Assembly: GCA_050945275.1 (NCBI GenBank)
Contig: JBMNSQ010000023.1
Coordinates: 1 to 18,017, forward strand
Length of the DNA stretch: 18,017 nt
Direction: 5' to 3'
Source of the DNA: JAAYWY01 sp050945275
GTDB lineage: Bacteria > Bacillota > DTU030 > DUMP01
Shown: positions 13,654-18,017 of the stretch, one piece after another
How the letters are laid out: the number at the start of each line of letters is the position of its first letter
Numbering within the stretch: position 1 is the stretch's first letter
Notes under the pieces: model-generated
The model's input: the letters and a program-made list of their open reading frames with translations, nothing else
What the model was told of the DNA's origin: nothing
Database searches by the model: none
Program-made: the position numbers and the translations under genes

Positions 13654-14010
13654 TTACTCCTTTTCCCCTTCGTCCGGATCTGTCTCCGGCTGATTATTAA
13701 ACTGCTCTTTAGCCCCTACTGCCTGATCCCCTAGTTTTTCTTCCAAAACTTCCAGGCGAGCTAAAACAGCAGCAAACTCTTCACGCGACACAACGGCAAA
13801 CTTGCTCATGGCCTTGTCCACTTGTTCCCGCACTGTTTTTGTTAAGTTCTCCCGTTCCTGCTGGCCCTTGGCCCACAAATCCCGAATAGCTTCTTTGGCT
13901 TCCTCTTGGCTAAGCTCACCTTTTTTAACCAATTCATCCACTGCTTTCTCTAGGGCTTCTTTAGTCATAGTAACAGCTCCCAACCCCAAAAGCATAGCCT
14001 TGCGAAGCAT
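13654..14010 (-). CDS. Phasin-like coiled-coil protein
   Basis: 118 aa, helical. A short hydrophobic start (MLRKAMLLGLGAVTMTKEAL) leads into a long charged coiled coil (KAVDELVKKGELSQEEAKEA through ARLEVLEEKLG) and an acidic tail DPDEGEKE. The pattern matches the small proteins annotated as PhaF/phasin-like polyhydroxyalkanoate granule regulators, which are common in Firmicutes that lack PHA synthase; their function there is unknown. AAGGAGG is 8 nt before this ATG. Another ATG at 14016 sits only 2 nt from it, and the frame is open to 14166 without support. The gene ends 7 nt before degV and shares its sigma-A promoter. Confidence 0.8.
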   Translation of the reverse strand: MLRKAMLLGLGAVTMTKEALEKAVDELVKKGELSQEEAKEAIRDLWAKGQQERENLTKTVREQVDKAMSKFAVVSREEFAAVLARLEVLEEKLGDQAVGAKEQFNNQPETDPDEGEKE

Positions 14011-14089
14011 TAACATTCCCTCCTTCTCCGTATCCTTTTGTATCATGTCCCAAGATGGCAGCCAGCAATCTCCACTGCTTGTTAGGTTA

Positions 14090-14118
14090 ATGATAACTTT
14101 GGTGGTAGATGTTGTCAA
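14090..14118 (-). promoter_or_regulatory. Sigma-A promoter of the phasin-like/degV operon
   Basis: On the minus strand: consensus TTGACA (14118-14113), 17 nt, TATCAT (14095-14090). The leader to the ATG at 14010 is about 70 nt, with no obvious riboswitch fold. Confidence 0.7.
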
Positions 14119-14206
14119 TGCCAGCTCATGGAAGGAAGAATAGTCTTTCGACACGAATACCCTCATAATACCATAGCCACCATTTAAAGAAAGGAGTACA
14201 TAATTT

Positions 14207-15616
14207 ATGTATCAACACATTAAAGTTATAGCTTTTGCCTTAGCTGCCTGCCTGGCTGTAGGGCTGCTCGTTGGTCCGGCAATACATGCCGCCGCCCCCG
14301 TTACCGTTCGCCTAAATGGTGTACCGATAAGTTTTGACGTATCACCTGTAATCGAAAACGGTCGCACATTAGTACCTTTTCGAGCTATCGGTGAAGCCTT
14401 AGGAGTGCAGGTTCACTGGGACAATGCTAATCGCAGAGTAATTGCCGAAAAAGGCAACTTACTGATAGAACTTCCCGTAAATCAGACTACTGCTAACGTA
14501 AGCGGACAAAACGTAACCTTAGATGTTCCGGCCACCATCCGGCAAGGAAGAACCCTAGTGCCCCTGCGTTTTTTTAGCCAAGCCTTTGGTGCCGCCGTCC
14601 ATTGGAATGACAGCAGCCGCACTGTAACCATAAATACCGGACCACAAACCGCTTATATTTTAGGTTATTACTATTCTTATTCCTATCAAGATTTTCTTCA
14701 GAACTACCACGCACTATCGGGAGTAGCTACAAAGTGGTACACGTTAGACGATAACAGCCGCTTAACTTGGCAGGCCAACCGGCGCGGTATTTTTGCCCCG
14801 GAAGGATACGAGGAAGTACTACAGAAAGCTAGCTCAGCCGGTGCCGAATCTTATGCCCTGGTATTTGAGGACAATTCGGATAAACTTCATCAACTGCTAA
14901 GTAACCCGGCCCAGCAAAAGCTACTCTGCCAGGATATTATCAACCTCCTTAATAAAGAAGGTTTCAGCGGGGTAAATATAGACTTTGAGATGGTTCGCGA
15001 AGCCGATGGGCCTGCTCTTACAGCTTTTATAAATAACCTAGCTCAACTGGTTCATGCTCAAGGAAAGAAATTAGCCTTATCGGTGCCAGCTAGGACCACC
15101 AACGGTTGGAACCGGGCCTATGATTATGCCGCTTTGGGCCAAGTAGCCGACCAGATAGCTATTATGGCGTACGACCGTTCTCCTGGACAAGCTAGCCCCC
15201 AAACACCCATTTACTGGATACGAGAAGTGGTGGATTACGCTGTGCAACGCATCCCCGCCCACAAAGTGCTACTCGGACTCGGAACTTACGGCTACGATTG
15301 GGCTAACGGCGGACGGCGTACCGTGCTCTGGGCACCAAGCGAGCTGGGGAGCCTAGTGTCGTATCTGGAAGAAATCAAAGCCCGCTATCACCCCGAAATC
15401 AAGTGGGATAATGAGGCCATGCAACCCTACTTTACCTATACCGATGAACAAGGCTCAAATCACACCGTTTGGTATGAAAATATAGACAGTCTTAAACCTA
15501 AGCTAGATCTCGTTCGAGAAAAAGGCTTAGGCGGCATTGCCTTCTGGCGTCTCGGATACACCACACCTGAATTCTACCAACTTATTCAGTCTTATTTCGC
15601 TCCACAGAAATTCTAA
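14207..15616 (+). CDS. Exported GH18-family protein with N-terminal copper-amine-oxidase-like domain
   Basis: 469 aa. Signal peptide (1-29, hydrophobic ALAACLAVGLLVG, AHAA-like cleavage); a PF07833-type stalk domain (30-145) with two half-repeats, NGRTLVPFRAIGEALGVQVHWD and QGRTLVPLRFFSQAFGAAVHWN in part; then a GH18 barrel (~150-465). In the barrel, GFSGVNIDFEMV supplies the catalytic Glu261 with Asp259, but the first Asp of the usual DxxDxDxE is replaced (SGVNIDFE). IAIMAYDRS and GGIAFWRLGY are typical of the YaaH/YdhD-like spore and peptidoglycan-lytic GH18 group. Likely an outer wall or spore-wall hydrolase; substrate unproven. AAAGGAG lies ~11 nt before the ATG. No reliable promoter was found. 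Confidence 0.9.
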   Translation: MYQHIKVIAFALAACLAVGLLVGPAIHAAAPVTVRLNGVPISFDVSPVIENGRTLVPFRAIGEALGVQVHWDNANRRVIAEKGNLLIELPVNQTTANVSGQNVTLDVPATIRQGRTLVPLRFFSQAFGAAVHWNDSSRTVTINTGPQTAYILGYYYSYSYQDFLQNYHALSGVATKWYTLDDNSRLTWQANRRGIFAPEGYEEVLQKASSAGAESYALVFEDNSDKLHQLLSNPAQQKLLCQDIINLLNKEGFSGVNIDFEMVREADGPALTAFINNLAQLVHAQGKKLALSVPARTTNGWNRAYDYAALGQVADQIAIMAYDRSPGQASPQTPIYWIREVVDYAVQRIPAHKVLLGLGTYGYDWANGGRRTVLWAPSELGSLVSYLEEIKARYHPEIKWDNEAMQPYFTYTDEQGSNHTVWYENIDSLKPKLDLVREKGLGGIAFWRLGYTTPEFYQLIQSYFAPQKF

Positions 15617-15636
15617 CAATCGGTTAGCGGACAAAA

Positions 15637-15681
15637 ACGGGCGACCACGGCCTGTATCCGAAGGATGAGACTCGCCCCTAC
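15637..15681. repeat. Dispersed palindrome, GGGCGA/TCGCCC arms with inner hairpin
   Basis: GGGCGA (15639-15644) pairs with TCGCCC (15672-15677), followed by CTAC. The interior contains ATCC-GA-AGGAT, a second small hairpin. It is the longest of the four GGGC/GCCC elements here. It is not a terminator, as no T-run follows. Confidence 0.45.
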
Positions 15682-15704
15682 ACCAAGCCCTAAGCGCACT
15701 GCCC

Positions 15705-15731
15705 GTAGAGGCTGGCCTCCGTGCCAGCCCG
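15705..15731. repeat. Dispersed palindrome, GGCTGGC/GCCAGCC
   Basis: GGCTGGC (15710-15716) pairs over 7 bp with GCCAGCC (15723-15729) around CTCCGT, with GTAGA on the left and CGC on the right. It sits 24 nt from the previous element in the 254-nt gap 15617-15870, which contains no gene. Confidence 0.5.
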
Positions 15732-15870
15732 CAATCGGAGCCGGTACAGTGGAGGGATTTCAAGCACCCTATCTCTCCGCCAGCAACCATTTGTGACTAT
15801 ATTGTACAAAAGTCTTATGTCGAGCATCAAGCCACTGTTTTGCCAGGCCAGGTGAAAGGAGTTTTTAACC

Positions 15871-16590
15871 ATGAAAGTAAACGTCTATGCCCTACCTACC
15901 CTCGTTCCACCTAATAGCCACGGCCCGGCGGTAGTTATCGATGTTCTTAGGGCCACCAGCGTTATGGTAACAGCACTAGCCCATGGAGCAGATTCTATTA
16001 CCCCAGTAGCAGAGATAGAAATGGCCCGCTCTTTAGCGGGCAACTACCCTGCTGGCAGCGTTCTCCTAGGAGGCGAACGCCACGCACTCCCTATCCCTGG
16101 CTTTGATCTTGGCAACTCACCGCGAGAATATACTCCCGATAAAGTAGCAGGTAAACAGATCATTTTGACAACCACTAACGGTACTCGAGCGTTAGCTTTA
16201 TTAGCCGGAGTCGAACCGTTGTATATTGGTGCTTTCTTAAATGCCCGTGCCGTCGCCCAGACTTTAGCCAGCCTGGGTCAAGACGCTATGTTGGTCTGTG
16301 CTGGCACCCGAGGACGTTTTACCTTGGACGACGTGGCTTGTGCCGGCCTAATTGCCCACCATTTATCTGATCTGATACCAGACCTTGAGCTGGACGACCT
16401 AGCTTATAGTGCCCGCTTCCTCTACCAGCACCACCGACCTAACCTCAAAGAATTAATTAGTCATGCCCAGCACTTTTCTTACCTAAAAAGCATCGGCCTA
16501 AAAGCCGATATCGACTACTGCTTACAAGTAGATGTGCTGGATTTAATACCCCAGGTGGCAAATGGGATAGTCACAGCTACTAAACAATAA
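15871..16590 (+). CDS. comB: 2-phosphosulfolactate phosphatase family protein
   Basis: 239 aa, the usual ComB length. ComB removes phosphate from 2-phosphosulfolactate to give sulfolactate: a coenzyme M step in methanogens, and in Bacillus part of the sulfolactate pool of spores (YitC-like). Signatures: AVVIDVLRATSVMVTAL near the N-terminus, GGERHALPIPGFDLGNSP, LTTTNGTRAL, and VCAGTRGRFTLDDVACAG with acidic residues that bind Mg. AAAGGAG is 9 nt upstream of the ATG. ComA-like phosphosulfolactate synthase is not in the window, so the true substrate is unproven. An 88-nt gap without a clear terminator leads to pfk. Confidence 0.9.
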   Translation: MKVNVYALPTLVPPNSHGPAVVIDVLRATSVMVTALAHGADSITPVAEIEMARSLAGNYPAGSVLLGGERHALPIPGFDLGNSPREYTPDKVAGKQIILTTTNGTRALALLAGVEPLYIGAFLNARAVAQTLASLGQDAMLVCAGTRGRFTLDDVACAGLIAHHLSDLIPDLELDDLAYSARFLYQHHRPNLKELISHAQHFSYLKSIGLKADIDYCLQVDVLDLIPQVANGIVTATKQ

Positions 16591-16678
16591 GTCCGTTTTC
16601 AAGTGAGACCTTACCATAATTAAAACAGCCACTAAGATACGCCAGCGGTGGACGGCTTTTAGGACTAGGAGGAGAAAG

Positions 16679-17761
16679 ATGAATAAACGGTTAGGTGTTT
16701 TAACCGGTGGCGGTGATGCCCCAGGCCTTAATGCCGTGATTCGGGCCGTCACCCGCTCGGCTCTGCGGCAAGGCTGGGAAGTAATCGGGTTTTTGGACGG
16801 CTACGCCGGTCTAATTGAGAATCGAACCGTAACCCTTACCAAAAACTACACCTCTGGTCTTTTGCATCGGGGTGGGACTATTCTTGGTTCCAACAACCGC
16901 GATAACCCATTCCATTACCCTGTACAGACGGATAAAGGCATTGATTACCGTGATATGTCCGATCAAGCCGTAGCCAACCTCACTAAAAACGGCATTGGGT
17001 GCCTCATCGCCATTGGCGGTGATGGCAGTTTGGCCATTGCCCACGAGCTAGCTCAAAAAGGCGCTCGGGTTATTGGTGTTCCTAAGACTATCGACAACGA
17101 CCTCCTTGCTACCGACCAAACCTTCGGTTTTGATACCGCCGTGACCACAGCCACTGAAGCTCTAGATAAACTTCACACCACTGCTGAATCCCACCATCGG
17201 GTAATGATTCTAGAGCTCATGGGGCGCGACGCCGGTTGGATCGCTTTGGTTAGCGGCATTGCCGGTGGCGCTGACATTATTCTTATCCCGGAAATACCGT
17301 GGCATCTAGATAACGTGGTAGCCAAAATCAAAGAACGTCGGGAAGAAGGTAAGCATTTTAGCATTGCCGTAGTAGCCGAAGGAGTAAAAGATCCCAGTGG
17401 TAAGTTTATTGTCCGGCAAGAAATCCCCACCGCTCATACCAAGATTAGACTCGGCGGCATCGGCCCGGTCTTAGCTCAGCTAATCGAGGAGGCCACCAGC
17501 ATAGAATGCCGAGCGACCGTCCTTGGCCACCTACAACGAGGCGGTTCCCCATCCGCCTCTGACCGAGTGCTCGCCACCCGCTACGGTGTCAAAACAGCCC
17601 AGCTCGCCATGGCCGGACAACACGGCCTTATGGTCTGCCTAAAAGGCCAAGACATCGAAACCGTTCCCCTGAATCTAGTGGCCCGCGGCACCCGCACCGT
17701 TCCGGCGAACGGCCAACTAGTGCAAACAGCCCGCGCTTTAGGGATTTCCTTGGGCGATTAG
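16679..17761 (+). CDS. pfk: 6-phosphofructokinase, mixed-substrate (group III) type
   Basis: 360 aa. Phosphorylates fructose 6-phosphate in glycolysis. Signatures: LTGGGDAPGLNAVIRA at ~8-23, YAGLIEN, LGSNNRDNP, the donor loop IGGDGSLAIAHE (113-123), PKTIDNDL (135-142) with the catalytic Asp139, MGRDAGW (181-187), AEGV, and LGHLQRGGSPSASDR (282-296). The donor-deciding pair is mixed: Gly116 (as in ATP enzymes, E. coli Gly104) with Lys136 (as in PPi enzymes, where E. coli has Gly124). It is longer than the ~320-aa Bacillus PfkA, consistent with the PFK_mixed group. GGAGGAG precedes the ATG. A strong terminator follows. Confidence 0.95.
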   Translation: MNKRLGVLTGGGDAPGLNAVIRAVTRSALRQGWEVIGFLDGYAGLIENRTVTLTKNYTSGLLHRGGTILGSNNRDNPFHYPVQTDKGIDYRDMSDQAVANLTKNGIGCLIAIGGDGSLAIAHELAQKGARVIGVPKTIDNDLLATDQTFGFDTAVTTATEALDKLHTTAESHHRVMILELMGRDAGWIALVSGIAGGADIILIPEIPWHLDNVVAKIKERREEGKHFSIAVVAEGVKDPSGKFIVRQEIPTAHTKIRLGGIGPVLAQLIEEATSIECRATVLGHLQRGGSPSASDRVLATRYGVKTAQLAMAGQHGLMVCLKGQDIETVPLNLVARGTRTVPANGQLVQTARALGISLGD

Positions 17762-17770
17762 TACGGAAAA

Positions 17771-17790
17771 CCCCCGGATTTCTCCGGGGG
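17771..17790. terminator. Terminator between pfk and tRNA-Glu
   Basis: CCCCCGGA-TTTC-TCCGGGGG, an 8-bp perfect stem starting 10 nt after the pfk stop, followed by TTAATTATCTTTTT on the plus strand. On the minus strand TTTT follows, so it may also end the tRNA transcript. Confidence 0.82.
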
Positions 17791-17803
17791 TTAATTATCT
17801 TTT

Positions 17804-17879
17804 TGGTAGCCCTATGGGGAATCGAACCCCAGCTTCCGCCGTGAGAGGGCGGCGTCCTGAACCGCTAGACTATAGGGCC
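17804..17879 (-). tRNA. trnE: tRNA-Glu (CTC)
   Basis: A full cloverleaf of 76 nt on the minus strand. The acceptor stem GGCCCTA pairs with TAGGGCT (one G-T). The D stem is GTCT/GGAC. The anticodon stem CCGCC/GGCGG has loop CTCTCAC, so the anticodon is CTC, reading GAG. The T arm is TGGGG-TTCGATT-CCCCA. Discriminator A, and CCA is encoded. This is the second Glu isoacceptor; the more usual TTC tRNA must lie elsewhere. Confidence 0.97.
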
Positions 17880-17897
17880 ACGTTTGATGACATGGTC

Positions 17898-17926
17898 ATT
17901 ATACCATTGACCAAGGTATTCGTCAA
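17898..17926 (-). promoter_or_regulatory. Sigma-A promoter of tRNA-Glu
   Basis: On the minus strand: TTGACG (17926-17921), 17 nt, consensus TATAAT (17903-17898), about 18 nt before the mature tRNA 5' end. Confidence 0.8.
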
Positions 17927-17930
17927 TGGT
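17903..17930. repeat. Inverted repeat spanning the tRNA-Glu promoter
   Basis: ACCATTGAC (17903-17911) and GTCAATGGT (17922-17930) form a perfect 9-bp dyad with a 10-nt centre. It covers the -35 box, the spacer and the edge of the -10 box, where a DNA-binding regulator could sit. Confidence 0.45.
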
Positions 17931-18017
17931 TCTAAGCCATCTGTCTGTGTCAAGATCTAGTAGGCAAGACACCCATAAAAATAGTTGATGGTAATTATTA
18001 AGACACCAGTCCGGCTT

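Noticed and set aside
14138..14170. GAATA and CATAATA before the GH18 gene as a forespore promoter
   Set aside because: The spacer is 21 nt, too long for sigma-G or sigma-F, and no better alignment was found.
1..18017. CRISPR array, prophage, transposase or toxin-antitoxin pair
   Set aside because: No regular direct repeats with spacers and no matching protein signatures were seen on either strand.

Overview
The window looks like a chromosomal segment of a spore-forming, probably anaerobic Firmicute. The evidence is yabG next to veg, a SipL-type LysM/DUF3794 protein, a CotF-like pair, consensus AGGAGG ribosome sites, many GTG/TTG starts and mixed GC content. Details such as the mixed-type phosphofructokinase and the nifS-thiI pair suggest a clostridial (Peptococcaceae/Moorella-like) lineage rather than Bacillus. 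I cannot name the genus. No phage, transposase, CRISPR or conjugation gene is visible.

Layout. 1-109 (-): start of an unrecognised gene running off the left edge. 234-2165 (+): a 55-aa protein, a GT-B glycosyltransferase and a Cys-rich 132-aa protein. The two small proteins share a C-terminal motif. 2282-5795 (-): a DUF3794-like protein, a secreted CAP/YkwD protein, and a SipL-like protein with three DUF3794 repeats and a LysM domain. 5957-6420 (+): two CotF/ferritin-like small proteins. 6460-7779 (-): veg, then yabG. 7888-11972 (-): nifS-type desulfurase, thiI and rnj as one apparent operon. 12057-12629 (+): a DedA/YqaA-type membrane protein. 12798-14010 (-): a phasin-like coiled-coil gene and degV as an operon. 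14207-15616 (+): an exported GH18 protein. 15871-17761 (+): comB and pfk. 17804-17879 (-): tRNA-Glu(CTC). The last ~90 bases show nothing I can name.

How it fits together. Five genes carry the same upstream pattern: AC-N16-CATAnnnT, with the CATA box starting 39-46 nt before the start codon. They are the 55-aa ORF, the Cys-rich ORF, the DUF3794-like ORF, the SipL-like ORF and yabG. This resembles the late mother-cell sigma-K promoter, and B. subtilis yabG is known to be sigma-K dependent. The left half therefore reads as a spore-envelope neighbourhood: assembly scaffold (SipL-like, DUF3794-like), coat processing protease (YabG), coat proteins (CotF-like), and an apparently undescribed unit of two motif-sharing small proteins flanking a glycosyltransferase. 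Housekeeping genes (veg, the phasin-like/degV unit, tRNA-Glu) instead have clear sigma-A promoters with 17-nt spacers. Intergenic regions carry small imperfect palindromes ending in GGGC/GCCC with CTAC flanks, and one AGCGAAGCGAA inverted repeat. Both look like dispersed repeats.
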